Source of the DNA: Dacryopinax spathularia
Lineage: Eukaryota; Basidiomycota; Dacrymycetes; Dacrymycetales; Dacrymycetaceae
Assembly (NCBI GenBank): GCA_037974965.1
Contig: JBBPFI010000005.1
Span: 496,001-560,000 of the forward strand
Direction of reading: 5' to 3'
Length of the DNA stretch: 64,000 bases
Positions within the stretch are counted from its first letter, which is position 1; each line of letters opens with the position of its first letter. The position numbers and the translations under genes were made by a program. The notes beneath the pieces are model-generated. The model was not told where the DNA came from and did no database searches. It saw nothing but the letters and a program-made list of their open reading frames with translations. This document shows positions 24,501 through 37,994 of this stretch, in pieces.

Positions 24501-27500
24501 GCATTTATGTCGGAGGGATCAGAAGGTCGTAAAATTGGCGGAGGCTCGATTGAAGCAATTTCGGCCTCGGTTGCTTGCAGTCTCTGTTGGAGACTGCTGG
24601 TTCGACGATTTTCTTGCTGTCCGTTCACGAATCGTTCGCTTTCCTGATGCATTTCCAGGTGGGCTGCCAAGTTGTCCTTACGTCGGTTCAGCCAGCCAAC
24701 CCGCGCGGTGATATTCACAAGAGGGTCGCTGGGTGAGTCCGGCAAGTACAGATGAATCAGCCCGCGAGAGATCGCAACCCACGCGTTTGCGATGGTGTGA
24801 AGGATTGTCGCCTCGGACTGTCCCTGTTGGAACAAAAGCGCCAAAGCCGGGCGGAGACAGGTAGCCATGACTTGCGCAAAAGTGACGCTCGACGTCGCTT
24901 CCAAGTCATCGAGCCAGGCTTCGCCGGCTGCTGCATCGCAATCTTCGACCAATGTGGAGAAGCGGAGGATTCGAGCGAGGACATCCGCGTGGTAAGACGG
25001 TTCAAAAACAACGCACAACTGGCCAGCAGCGATGAGCTGTAGGGACGTGCAGGGGCAGGTAGATCCGCTCACACTCTGCACAACTTTGACCAGAAGCGCT
25101 CTCATTTGACACGCCCTGCTGGGCGGAGCCGACGCCGCGACTGTTGCATAATACGCAGCCTGCCTTTTCAAAGCTGTCTTGTAAGGTAGCATTGAACCGA
25201 TTGTTTGAGGTTTCGTTCTAGTTCCCTTCAGTAACACGGTTCACATCCGTCTCACCCGAGACTCACAAAGACTGCACCGTATTCTGGAGTTCTATTGCAC
25301 TGAAGATGCCTACCGGCGAGAGGTCGATCTGCTTCAAGTTAGCATCATGAGCAATCAAGTAACTTCGCGACCTACTGTATATTCGCGACCTGTCCAAAAT
25401 AATTTGAGAGAATCCAGCCATTGGTAGGTCAAATGAAGGTTCAGGCGCGCGGAGGTTCGGTTGTCTCCTGGGCCAAGTCAACAAGGCGAGCGACGGAAAG
25501 AAAGCTATCGCGGCATACTTTTCGAATTGCGAGTTAATGCCTCTTTCCAAAAGGCCAATTGTCGAATTCCTGGTTCCTGTCGATCATTCACCCGGCAGGA
25601 CAGGGAGTCTAGAAGGTCATGGGACTGTATACGGGCTTGAGATAGTGTTTATATATACGGAGGCAAAGCGTACTAGGACCTCCGGCCAAGTAGCAACACA
25701 TTGCAAGGCGGCCAGCGCGGTGCTCCAGGCATCATACTCTTCGAAGACAGGCGATACGCCCACGTTCAGTTTTTCATGAGCTTGAGGATGCGCTCCTTGC
25801 CGGAAGTCGTCGAGAGAAGGGACTGGCTGAGTTAGAGGGCCAAATGTGCCCACAGAAGGCGACATCGGCTCAATTCGGTTATCTGGATGATCATCAGTCC
25901 TTTGCAAAGCATCTAAGATGATATAACCACCTTCCGTACATGACTCCCCGTGACCCGAGGCCGCGACATATCTCAATCCAGTACGCTGGAATCGGTTCCA
26001 CGTGGTCCACCAGATTGAGAACATCTCCACTCCAGTACGAGGTTTGAGACGCTCTTGTAAGCTGGCCACAACCTTTGCGGTACGAGCAAAGCAAGGGTGT
26101 GAGAGCAGGGAATTGCTGGCGAACCATCCAGAAACGACGCGAAGTGAGGACCAGTCCCACACTGGTGCTAAAACAATGTTGTGCAATGCGTGGACGAGCT
26201 CCAAGACGTACAGAAAAGAGCTAACAGACTCCTGGACGACGTGAGAGGGGGTCATATTTGTAGAAAGAGCTCTACCTTCGTTTTTACCGCGGCATCCCCT
26301 TCTGCGACACAGAATTGCACGTAAGACACACTTTCAGCTAGCACGCAGCGAAGCAGCTGCGCGGTGTGCTGTAGAGGGTCCGAGTCGGAAGCGTTGCCAG
26401 CTTCTTCGATCCACTGGACAAGCGACGCGTTGTGCTGGTGCTGAGCGAACAAAAGCTCCAGCGGGGGCACTACCTGGGCACAGAACTCCTCCGCGTGGAG
26501 TCTTGGAATAACCACGACCAAAAGTTCGAGTAAAGGATTCAAGGCGTTATCGAATGGCTTACCAAAGATCAGCGACATGAACGATGTAGCACCCGGGACA
26601 TACCAAGTTTCCCACGAAGGAAGATGGGAGGTGCATGTCCGCCAGAATGGTTGATCTGCTCCCTTCGGTATATCGCTGCGCGAGTTGCGACAATGCAGAA
26701 ACACTTTCGGCGCGTCCGATAGCATAGTGGTCTAACACTCGGTGCATTAGCGCCCCTTCGTTCGGTCGCGCTATTTGCAATAAGTACTCCATTCGAGGCT
26801 CGGTCCTAATTGTGACGGCCGAAATTTCTGCCGGTAGAACCTGCCTGGCCAATTTGCTATCCCTGAAGAGTAAGGCGTCATACACCCCCCAGAGCGCTGG
26901 CGCGGCACCGCTCGCAGTGTAACCAGGGACTTTGAAGCCAAGGCGCAAGCGTTTCATGAGCAGAGTTGCATCGAGGAGGTTGGTTGCGGGCAGATCTGGA
27001 AGACACCGCATCATCTCGAAGAGTCGCGATCGATCCTCAACAGCAGCTGCGGCGGGACGGACGAATAGTTCCACGCCGCGATTGCGCATCGCACGGGACA
27101 ATTCGCCGTACTGCGGGTCCATAGTCATGATAATTCGGAAAGACGGATGCGGCTCGATCTGCTGGATCTCGTTGTCGACCAATCCACGCTCGTTCAGGAG
27201 TAACCGACCATTGTCTTCCAGTACGGAATTAAGGCGATCGAGTACCGCGGAATTGCATAAATTGGCGTTATCCAATAGCAGCCAGTGACCTTCGCGCATT
27301 GCGCGCACCACAGGACCATCAACCCATTTAAATCGACCCTTGTAGGTTTGAGGTGAGGAACGTGCTCTCAAATTGCTGATAAGGGCTTGCAAGCCGGCCG
27401 AGGTAGATGAGGACACGTTTGACAGCCAGGCAGCAATTTTCGAGCATTCGGCGACTATGACAGATAACTTCTCCGTTGCTGTGGCAGTGGTCGATGAGGT

Positions 27501-30500
27501 TCTCAGCCAGTCAAGCTTCTTCCACATGTCTTGCGCAACCAACCGGGTAGCTGGGTGGGCCGTGACACATTGCCGAAGCACAGTCTGCGTTCTCGAGCAA
27601 AGGTCATCCCAATCCGCTTCCTCGTTCCACTGTTCAAAGCCTCCTAATAAATCGGTCGAGTCGGTGGCTGAACTGACGCCGAATTCGACCAGCTGAACTC
27701 CACGGGCACTTGCCATTAGCCTCGCTATCGTCGTCTTCCCAGCGCTTCGAGAGCCCGTTAGAATGACCATCCACCCTTGATAGATCGCGGCTGCCATATG
27801 TTCCAAAGTATTCATATGGGCGTGCGGAACAGTGAAGTTATCATCGGAGGGTGCCAGAGTTTCTCGAGTGAACACAATTCGACCGAACTGCACATGACGT
27901 TCACCTAGTTCGAACCATGGACGCGCGAGCATTGGGCCCAAGCTGCCACCGCCCAACGTGTCCATGAAGAGCTTACAGGCGCGCTGTCGATCGCTCTCAT
28001 TTCTCATCCGCGCTAGGTAGAGCATCCTGAAGGAATGCTGGGATGCTACAGAAAGGTCATGACTTACTGGACCGGTGCGGTATAGTTGCAACCATCTCAG
28101 CAAATCCCTGAGGTTGAAGTCCCAGGGCAGTCCTTCGTTACTGAACAGTCCTGGTCCAGCGGTCTCGGCCGACATGCGGAGGTTGAAGCGCGTTAGTTGC
28201 CTCAAGTGCTGTTGAGGTACTTCCGGATGGAGGTGCTGACAGACCAAAACGTAGTCCTCCTCATTCAGCTCTGCCATGTGCACTCTGGTGAAGCGATTTA
28301 GGAAGGACTTTGGGAGCCCTTTGCGATCTCCTCCCTCGTGCACAGGGTTCTGAGCTGCAAATACGCGGAAATCAGGATGACATCCGAACGTTCGACCAAG
28401 TTCCGGGATGTATACTTGACTGCGATGATCCAATACAGCATTGAGACCCTCGAGAACCGGCTGAGGAGCCAGGTTCATCTCATCGAGGAGTACCCAGTCG
28501 CCACACTCCATCGAGCGTAGGAAGGGGGCGCTCTTCCACCCGAACTCGCCGGGCTGGCCGTCCTCTACCGGAAGGTCTGATCCAAACAAGTCCGTAAGTT
28601 CCGTCTGATCAGAGAGATTGATCCGACAAATCTGTCGACCAGCCACAGAGGCCAACGCTATTATCAAACTTGTTTTCCCCACGCCCGGGCTACCCTCCAA
28701 GAGTATAGGTTTCTTCAGCTGGACAGCCCTCACGACCCGAAAGGCGTTTTCTTTTGTAGTGGGCGCGACAAGAGTATACCCAGCGGGCTTCACAGGTACA
28801 GGTCCCTTGGACAGACTGAAAGGACCGATCCCGAACTCAGCAGGGTCGTCTCGCACAGCGGGCATGAAACTGGCTAGGTCGTCCGCATCCAGAGGGACCA
28901 GTTCTGAAAGCTTGCTGATCGCACGCGAGGCCAATTCTGACCCAGCGGACCCTTCCGCACTGGACGTCCGTATGAGGCCTAGTGCGTCCACGACAGTCAT
29001 CCGCGCCGCATGGTGCTTTGTACATATTTAAGCTGCAGTACATGGATCGATGAAGAAATCAACTTACAAATAGCGCAGCCAGAGTCAAGCCTCGCAGAGG
29101 CTGCACGCTCATCTTATTCATGAACTGGATCCAGGCCTGTTCGCAGTTAGGTCCGTCCAGATATTAAATCAAACGGGCCATACCAGAATGTCTCTCAAGC
29201 CGAAAGGGACTTTCCCTGCAAGGCTGCTGTCTATCCAGTCCCAGAAGTCAACGAGCGGCTCGGTATAGGGCCGCAATTCCACGGTGGCCCAGCTGTCAGC
29301 GATAACAAGATGGCGATCGGAACGATCTTGAACGGCAGGTACATATATCTCCGTGAACCGATTGCGTAGTGCCGGGGATAGTTCCTTCTTGCCATAATCT
29401 CCACCAGGATTCATGGTTGCGAGGAATTGGAAACCAGGTTCGGCGATTATATTCAGCTTCTCCAGATCGCTGCCGCCCATCTCCGCGAGCACCAACGAAC
29501 GAGATGGCTCCAGAACACTATTGACGCGTTCAAGGACAGCATCATCCGCCAAAGAGATCTCATCAAGCAGGAAGAACGCTCCCTGCTGCATAGCTTCAAC
29601 CAACGGCCCATTCTTCCATTCCACGAAAGCCTGCGTTTGGATCCATTCCTGCTCGAGCGACGCAAAAAATGCCGCACGAGATGGTACCAGCGCAAAATGA
29701 TTACGCAGCGCTTGGAGCATGTCTTCGGCTGAGACGATATCCTCAGCTGTATGCAAACCTGCTTCCGCCATCTCCCGTTTTAAGGACGCCAGGATCCTGG
29801 TGCGCTTATTCGCCCTATCTCGCACTGGTCGTAAGCCACCAATGAGATCGCTCGTCTCCGTGTTTAGGTGACAGTTGACTGCATACATTGACTTGCCTTC
29901 CAAGGTCGCCATAACATCGCAGATGGTGGTTTTCCCCGTTCCGGTCTCCCCAATGAGGAGGATTGGCTCATTGTGGCGGATACCTTCGCTGACGAGCGTC
30001 CACAGTCTCTTTGTCGCGGAGGTCAATATTAGATTGTGGTTTCCCAACTCGGGGATCCTGGCGCCGTCATAGAGTGAGGCGGCATCGACGGTGACTCTGA
30101 GCACGTCTTCCAAGACCTGTCGAACTGTTTCCTTGTCATCAGCCAGCCTCGCACGCTCCGCCAGGAGCATGTAGCCATCTTCGGCGAGCTTCTGTACACT
30201 GTCCGAGCCTCGATTGGCCCAACGGAATAGATCGCGAAGTGTAGCGAAACTCTGCTTCGTCTCGAAGATCCGGCTGGCCTGACGACGCCGTTGCAGTTCC
30301 CTGAAGACTGCAACTATACGCGTGGCATATGAAGGGGCGATGCTGCATCTCTCGCACAGTATCACCTCAAGCTCGCCTTCCGGGACGTCCTCAAAGTGTA
30401 CTTCCACGAAACGATTCCGGAACGCTCTCGAGAGCGGCTTCCGACCACCGTACAGGCCCGGAGGATTTTGCGTGGCGAATAAGGCGAAACCGGAATGAGG

Positions 30501-33500
30501 CTGAACCACCTCTCCCGTCTCAGGGATGACAAGCTCGCGATTGTCGTCCAGCAACCTGTTCAACGCTTCCAGTACGTCGCTTGGCGCCAAGTTCAGTTCG
30601 TCCAGGACGATCCAATCGCCATTGCGTAGGGCGCGAACGAGCAAACCGTCCCTGTACACGAGCTTGCCCGTGATCGGGTCTGAAACATAGCTTCCTAGGT
30701 ATTCTTGTATGTCCGTATGTTCATGGTTGTTAATCCGAACGAATTGGTGCCCAGTTCTGCGTGCCAGGTACTCGATTGAGCTAGTCTTCCCGCTCGAGGT
30801 TGGCCCCTGTATCAAGACAGGCAGACCTCCAGCAGCTACGATCCTCGCAAGGTCTAACAGTTTAGACCGAACCGACGGTGTAAGGATATAGTGGCCAGCC
30901 TCCAGCGGTATAGGAACCGGGCCCTTGCGGATATAGTATGGGGCGAACTCGCTGGTGTGGGTGTCGTCGGGGACCGGCGGTAGTTGACGCAATAGGGAAC
31001 GGATGTTCTTGATTTTCCCCAGAATATGTTTTTCAACAAGTTGCCGAGCCACAGCAAAGCTTGGTCGATCTAGGCTCATGGTAAAACACATCAAGAAGCC
31101 TTCATATAGTGCTCGGCGCAGACCAAATGCAGAGCTTTGCAACACGGCGTACGTCATGGCTCTTGTCAACGTTCGCATGTTGTAATGTGGTGTTTGGTTG
31201 GCACCATCGGCCAGCTGACCGGTCGAGGCCAATGTTTTCATGGCAAGATACAAATCGCACACATCCATAAGGCTCGATCGATCATGAAGAGTGTGCCCTC
31301 CCAAGTACTGCTCGGCAACAGCCAGCAGTGCGCTTGAATCCTCTTCAGGCGGAGGAACGTAGATTTCCGTAAAATGACGACGCAGTCGAGGCGGTAGATC
31401 TTTCTTCCCGACGTCCGTGGCGGGGTTCATGCACGCAAACAGTCGGAAACTTGGGTGCCGCGGGACCGGTTGCAGGTCGCCTCTTTCTGTGAGAGTAATG
31501 GATCCCCCCGGGCCTTCTAATATGCTCAGAAGACTCTCCAGAACATCCGATGTGGCCAGATTGATTTCATCCAGCAGAATCCTAAGTGTCGCATGAGCAG
31601 GCAGTTCGGCTACATCAAGCGCGAAAGTGTCTCACCATTCGCCTTGCTTCAACGCGGCGATCAAGGGACCCTCGACGAAGGAGAAAACGAACCGAGCTTT
31701 CGGGTCGAGGTGCTGCAGCTCAAATTCCGCGACGTCATGGAGAAACTGACGCCAAGAACCTTCTTTGTCTGATATGCCTTGAACCGGCTCTTCTACCCTA
31801 CGACGCTTCGTGCGCTTCGCAGATCCTTGTGGCTCAGCATCCCTGGATCATGTTCAGAGGTCAGGAACGAGGTCATTGTACTAGGGACTCACTCCTCATG
31901 ACCGGAAGATTTCTGCTGATTCAAGCGCTGCATTGCTAGCTTCGACGTCTCCCGCCAGAGACTTATCAGTCGTAGCCATTTGCCTTGAATAAAGGCCTTT
32001 CTTGCGGAATCCACAAACACGGCGTTCCGTTTTCGGCTGAAAGTGTTTGCGAAAAGAGCCAAGAAACGTTCTTGTAATCCTGTTGCCGGCATGCGGGGGT
32101 CTACGGGTTTCAATCCGCCTAGTATATCGACGGTCTCTGTTTGCGTTGACAAGTTCAATGCAGTCAAAGGGCGTTCCAGTAGCGAAGCAAGATGTTGCAC
32201 AGCGCTAGTCTTGCCAGTTCCAGTCTCTCCCACAAGCAGGACAGGTTCATTCGCTTGCACAGAGGCCGCGATCTGTTCAACCAGCCGCAGAGACGGTCGA
32301 TGAAGGGCAAAAGGCTTCGAAGGGGGCCGACGAGCAGGGTGACGTGAGTCGCGGTGGGAGCGAACGCGTCCGATTAGAATGAAGTTCGCCTTCGTTCCAT
32401 CCGAGGCACGCAATTCAGGGGTGCGCTGCGTCAAGATCCACTTCACACGTTCTTCGGACAAGTCCAGCACCCGTGCAATTCGATCGACAGCCTCTTTATG
32501 GCGCCCTCCTTGTAGAGGTTCGTGGGCATGAGCCAAAAACACGTCCAGAGCCTCCAGGAAAATTCCTTCGCTGACAGACTGGCTGATGCTCGCCGTTCGA
32601 CGCAGTTCCGACGAAACGCTCGAAAGGCCGCAAATACGTCGACAGAGTCGCAGAAGTCCAAGTAAATCCACCTCCTTAGCGTCACTGCGCAATTGAGCCA
32701 CCGCCTCCCGCGCAGCAACCCAAAGGCGCAAGATGAGAGGGATGGCATCCTCATCCAAGCTCGGAAATACCCCTTTGACGATCATTGGAAGTTCCTCCAT
32801 TGTGGGAAGAGGAAGCGTGACCTCCGATAGATGTTGGTGGCCAAAAAATGTAGGAGTAGGAAACAGTCTCGAGCTACTAGGCATTCCGGCCAAGGATGGC
32901 AGAGCTGCCACTGATCGGGTAGAGAAAATCATGAAGTCCTCGGTGGCGGAGACTCGACCTCTACCCGGCACATCGATCCATGGGCATGATCCAATTTGTC
33001 GTCGAGGGCCCATGCTTTCCAAGAGAGGGATGAGATAAGACAGCACATCCTGCCCGGCGCGATCTATGTCTTCGAGGACGAGCCACTTTCCAAGCTTCAT
33101 TGCACGCACGACCGGCCCGTCCACCCAGTCGAAAGTTCCTGGGACTGTCGGTGATGAAACATAGGTGCCAAGGAGCGATTTAGCGTCGATAGATGAGTCT
33201 GCCAAATGGATGGATACAACATGAGAAGCGCTGCCGTGAACAAGATGGGCGAGATGCTGGAGCAATGTCGTTTTGCCGGCTGCTGGTGAAGATGAGAGGA
33301 GGCACGGAATTCTTTGCGAATAGTGTAAAGCCAGGTCTCGCAGGGTCTGGCGCGCAGATTCCGTTACTATAAACTCGTGTCGTTCGCCTGATGATATTGT
33401 GTCGACTGAAGTTGGCTGTCGTAGGAGAATGACGCCGGAAACTGAGACGGAACGGCGGCATAGATCTTCAGCGGAAATACGTCGGCCTCTGGACTCGTCG

Positions 33501-34364
33501 GCGTGGTCCCACTCATAGAAGTTTGAGATTTCGCATAGTGCACTGCGCAGTGCAAGAATGCGCCTGCGCTCGAATAGAGGGAGAACCCAACCATCCAGCC
33601 AAAGTGACCGATTTGAAGTTTGTCCATTCCCATAAACGCCTTCGAGATGCACCAGGGCATCTAGCTCTGCATGGGAGCCTAGTGATGATATGAGCAGCTC
33701 GTTGCGTTCAGCATCGCCGAATCTCCCTTGCACGGCAAGACACAGAACCGCCAGAAGACGGATTCCTCGATCCGGATGGCTATCCATCAAGGACCGGAGC
33801 ACCTCGTTCGACAAATTCAAGCGACTTGAGAGGTTGGCATTGGCGGAAAGGAGTCGATAGAAGGAAAGGAGGACGGCATGATAGTGTTCAACGGGCGGAA
33901 CAGGCATAGCTTTCCCCATGGCGGAAAGCAGCATTGAAGTACCGGAGGGCATATCATTTAGAAGCGATAGTAATATGCTAGAAGTTGGGTGAGCAATGTA
34001 ACCTTGGATGGCAGAAAGGCAGCGCGTACGGGTACAATTCCTCCTGTACCTCGAGCAGGTAGGCTACGCAGAACAGCCTTTCCCAAGTGAATCTTGGCTT
34101 GGAGTCGAGCCATCGAGCTGCGAGGTCAACCAGTAGGGGCCGAAAAGATCTTGCGACGAGCCATGTTAATGCGGGAATGGCAAGTGCATCAGAGAGTTGC
34201 GAGAGAATGGGAGCAGGATCAGCAGGCTCGGCGGTAACGAGTCGCTCGATGCTAGCGAGAATTGATGCGCATGCTGGTGATAGGGGTATATCGCGTGGGA
34301 TGGAATGAAGTAGCGCTCTAGATTGCTTCAGAAAATTAATGTCCAGTGGGTCGCATGAGGCCAT
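18562..34364 (-). CDS. MDN1: Midasin, giant AAA ATPase of 60S ribosome assembly
   Basis: The longest gene here: 15.8 kb on the minus strand, encoding roughly 5,000 residues after removal of about 14 short introns, near the 4,910 of yeast Rea1. Midasin strips assembly factors (Rsa4, Ytm1) from pre-60S particles in nucleolus and nucleoplasm. Six AAA modules are visible in order by their Walker A loops: SPAAGKTT (about 33.25 kb), GETGTGKTS (32.22), GPTSSGKTS (30.80), GETGTGKTT (29.95), GSPGVGKTS (28.69) and GSRSAGKTT (27.74). Walker B motifs such as LLDEINLA and LDELNLAPSDVLE follow. A long linker, an Asp/Glu-rich region (21.2-20.1 kb) and a C-terminal MIDAS domain with the metal site DDSRSM (about 19.2 kb) complete the architecture. 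Introns worked out include 22057-22103, 21666-21715 and 20021-20068; the last hides an in-frame TAG. No disabling change was seen. Confidence 0.95.
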
Positions 34365-34605
34365 TAGAGAGGGAGTATGGGTGTTGTTCTTGCCGTTGGG
34401 ATACTACTGATGAGCGATCCCTCTGCACGACTGACCTCCGCGGCTGCTGGACCCTGACCAGAAACTTTCATGAAAAGGGTCCGCCCTTTTTCACGCGCCC
34501 CGCTTTCGTCGTCGCAGTTTTACTCGCTCTGCTCGACGTCCAGCCGCATTGCTGTACACACTCGGTCAATATCGCCGGTAGCAAACCTACCATTCACACC
34601 AAATC
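34365..34605. promoter_or_regulatory. Short divergent promoter region, MDN1 / TOM22
   Basis: Only 241 bp separate the ATG of midasin (-) and that of Tom22 (+), so the two promoters overlap or are shared. The Tom22 side has C/T-rich tracts. No named element is claimed. Confidence 0.55.
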
Positions 34606-35123
34606 ATGGTCAAAGTCTCCATCGAAAATGAGCCGGAAACTCAGACAGGAGGAATGAGCTCGCCTTATGCCTCTTCCGAAGCATCCTCGTCAGTCAGCTC
34701 ACTTGTTTCCGACGTCCCTGCCGATTCGGAGACTCTCAAGGAACGCATTGCCGCCCTCGTCGATATCGTTCCTCCCAGTACAAGGCGAGCGCTGGCTGAG
34801 CGATTTCAGACCGTGGCCTCGTTCGTTCACAGAGGCGGGAAACTGGCGGGGAGCGTGGTTTGGGTTCTGACCACTTCCGCCCTTCTTATCGGATTGCCGC
34901 TGGCGCTCAGCTTGGAGGACGAGGCTAAAATCGTAGCCCAGGAGCGCGAGGTTCTTGCACAACAGCAAGGGCAGCAAGTCAGTCCCCTCTCCACACTCAA
35001 TTTCCTCCGATTTGCTAACCTTATTATGTGTAGATGCTCGCGCCTGGAATGTTCCCAGCACAGCCGGGTGCATCTTCCCTGCCACCGCAAAAGAGCCAAG
35101 GCGTCGTTCCCGCCGGGTTCTAG
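34606..35123 (+). CDS. TOM22: Mitochondrial import receptor subunit Tom22
   Basis: Two exons (34606-34977, 35034-35123) give 153 residues. Tom22 is the central receptor and organiser of the outer-membrane TOM complex. The order is typical: an acidic, Ser-rich cytosolic N-terminus; the conserved ERIAALVDIVPPSTRRAL segment; a transmembrane helix (about residues 85-105, SVVWVLTTSALLIGLPLALS); then an intermembrane-space tail beginning EDEAKIVAQERE. Length matches fungal relatives. The intron begins GTCAGT, has a GCTAAC branch site and ends TGTAG; the second exon adds a Gln/Pro-rich tail (MLAPGMFPAQPG). The conserved helix Pro supports Tom22 over other tail-anchored proteins. Confidence 0.88.
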
Positions 35124-37390
35124 TGTCGTAGCAATGCCACGCTCGCCTGCCAAACGAGTGTCATCCCTCTCTCTGCTTCCTAATGCGAATTGTCATGTTA
35201 CCACTACTCTACACACAGCTCGTTCGGGCGGCTACAATGCCCGTGTGCGGCAACCACTCCTTCATTACGAGAATGTGAGGCCGACATGCCTAGTATGGAG
35301 GGAGGTTCTACTTCTATGTCTTCTCAACGAATGCAACTTCGATTTAGATATCAACTTTATGAATACCGCGAGTTCATCGGACAGGCTGGGGTCCCCAGGG
35401 GCGTGGCTTGGGGGACCCTGAATCCGCGTCAAGTGCTGTGGCTAGGCTAGTACCACAAACAGTGCGCAATATCAAGGGCTGGATGCCTGTCCACGGCAAG
35501 GGCAATCTACTCAGGCTAATTGTATCACTCTCGTTGACCTCGGTTATAAGCATTGCCCGCTGCCAAGCTTGGAGCATGGCCTGCTCAACACGTTGTCCGC
35601 CGACGAATAGGCTCTACTGTAAGTCTCGCTTAATGGCGGTTGAGTGATCCTCCTCTGCACAACGCCCCCGTTCCGAGGTAGGGACGCACTGCACGAGCGA
35701 AGCACTCTCCTTGTCGGGAAGTTAGAGGCTCTTCCTGTCACTCTTTTCCCAATCTTTCACGGCGTTTGCGGCCTCGAACCCTTCAAAGCCCGGGCCCACT
35801 CGTGATTCTGCGTTAATCTGCGTCCCTGCCTCCAGTCCCAATGCCCCGGGAAAAGAGACGTTCCAGCAGTTGCATTATCGCTCTCCCCACGCGTATAGAG
35901 TACAGACACTGAAAGGAAGGGCCTCTTTAGGCCGCGCTCTACATGCATGTCCCCCGGCTCACGCAATCATCGCACGGGCTTCGAGCCGCTCACATTCCTG
36001 TTATCATACCATATACCTCGTGATTTTACTACTTTACTACCTCCCAGGTCGCAATACGCTGCACTCTATAACGTTGATTCGCGCCAGACGCATGCGCCAT
36101 GTGGTACTATCTCTTCTATGATACATTATTCTCACACAGGACATCCAATAATGCGATGCATTATTATTCCGGTGCATTTTGACAAGTTCTAGCGCAGTAG
36201 GGTCTACACTAGGCCAGAAAAGGCCCATTGTGCAGCGTCTGGAGGGCAATCCTAATGCACCATGGTGGTTACTCATTCTCCAATTCTTGTAATGTGTGAA
36301 AGGCGCAACCACAATAAATAATGTTTGGCGAACACTCTGGTTCAAAGGCTGCCTATGAATATAGTTTCAGTTGTTCCATCTTTCCAAGCGCTCTGTCATT
36401 CTGAAGAGAATGCACATGCAAGTAGATTATGCTAGCAGGGATGATAGCTCCTCTTTTTTTCATGTGGTGGGCTCCCAATGAAAAAACAACAACAATGGAT
36501 CCAGCAATGAAGCACTTGTACAGATAGATATGGAGTTATCCAGCGCCAGCAGCTGATCAATAGTGGACCAAGTGATGAATGTGGTTGCTTGGGTTGTGCT
36601 CTTCCAGGTGCTCCACTCAGGAGCTAAAAATGACATTACTGTCGCAAACAATAAAGGGATGGGTTTTCTGGTGTATGCTCAAAGGCTTGGGCAAGGTAAT
36701 GCAGTTGCACTGCCTATGCAGAAGAACATGAGCTGACTGACCTTCAGATGGGGAACCAATCTTGCAACAGCTGGCACAGGTATGACTGAGTCACTGTGAC
36801 TGGCACATTCATGGCATGCCTGGAAGGTTGATTGCAACTCCTCTGCATTGTACAGTCAAAAGAAATAAGAGCATTCAAGACCGGGAGATGGGGCTGACAC
36901 TGTGCATGACTATGTGACATAGTGGTTCATCATGTATCTCTTTGTTGTGTCCATGAGGGGCAAAATGAGAAAATTGAGGAGTCTAGTCAGTTAAGGTGAA
37001 TATGCTCATGGCGACCTGAGAGTATGGGAGGTAAGCACAGTTGTTGAAGTTGTCATGAGCTGATATGCTTGTGTCAGGATGATTTTGTGTCAATACGCAT
37101 CAGGTTGCAGCCTTGGCTTTTGTGTCTGTGCGGGGGTGGATCGCGATCATAGAGGCACATTGGCGCGGAATGTCCACCCGTGAGAGCGGACCCTGACGCG
37201 ATGAAATTGTTCCCGTCGCAGAACACAGGGCCCTCAGGGTCACAAAAGGCTTGAAGGCGCTGATTATGTATGCCATATAGTACAAAAGAAGGGAAGACTA
37301 GCATTGCATCACACATATCAAGCCGATCCTTTGACGATTTCGAATTGACTGTCTTGCTCGTCGCTAGATGGGTCAGCAGGCATCAATTGG
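35124..37390. other. Gene-poor stretch with an embedded CpG-depleted block
   Basis: No convincing gene lies between TOM22 and the membrane-protein gene. The first kilobase has ordinary composition. From about 36180 to 37090 CpG almost vanishes, described as a separate entry. The last 300 bases return to normal CpG and are probably 3' flank of the minus-strand gene. Confidence 0.5.
36361..37080. repeat. CpG-depleted block, probable remnant of a methylated repeat
   Basis: These 720 bases contain only five CpG pairs by my count (near 36389, 36544, 36643, 36882 and 37011), while the next 60 bases after 37140 alone hold about eight. TG and CA pairs are abundant. That pattern is what long-term cytosine methylation and deamination leaves in silenced transposons. 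The strand of any original element and its family cannot be told; a 63-codon minus-strand frame at 36460-36651 matches nothing I recognise. Confidence 0.55.
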
Positions 37391-37994
37391 TCAGGAAGGA
37401 CTGACGCACTCCACGGAAGACTTGCTCTTGCACCACATCATAAGAGCCCCTCCGAAAGCGAGCGTCAGAATCGTACCCAGTGCAATCGGAACAACAATCG
37501 CGATCGCTCGCGTCGTGCCGTCGTCTGCTGTGTCCCCCGTGGAGGAGGAGGCGGAGCCGCTCGGCGGAGTGATGGTGCCTGTTAATGACCGGGAGGTGGA
37601 TGTCGCGCGACTTGCCGGCCCACTGTTCAACCAGAGCTGGCTGCTCGCTGTGGCCGTAGGTATGCCGAGACTGAACGTATCGAAACCAGTAGGGTACAGC
37701 ACGCGAGGAACAGTCATGATCGTCATAGTGGGTGACGGCCTCTGTTAAGCGAATGAGCGGCGACGGGTTTGCGATGTGAATGAGAACCGCACCTGATCCT
37801 GCCTCTTTGCATGCAGAGGCGAGGCGGCAATCCCGACTCTGTATTTGAGATTAGTGTGGGCATCATTGCGGTACAAGCATAGGCCGAGCGCACGGAGATC
37901 CTTGGGCAGCCTGAGGCACCTGAGCCTGATCTCGTTCAGTACAGCCGGCCATCAGACCTTGGAGTAATGCGAAGAGGATGAGAGTGCGCATCAT
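37391..37994 (-). CDS. Secretory single-pass membrane protein, Ser/Thr-rich, unknown function
   Basis: Three exons (37994-37894, 37838-37793, 37741-37391) join in frame to 165 residues. The N-terminus MMRTLILFALLQGLMAGCT looks like a signal peptide. A possible Kex2-type site (AKR) follows at about residue 45. The middle is Ser/Thr-rich and likely O-glycosylated. A transmembrane helix (about residues 125-150, AIAIVVPIALGTILTLAFGG) is followed by a short cytosolic tail with CKSKSS. This layout resembles basidiomycete cell-surface proteins that carry a mid2-like membrane helix, but no domain is recognised. The first intron uses a GTGCGC donor and a CACTAAT branch site. It is divergent from derlin, 484 bp between starts. 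Confidence 0.6.
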
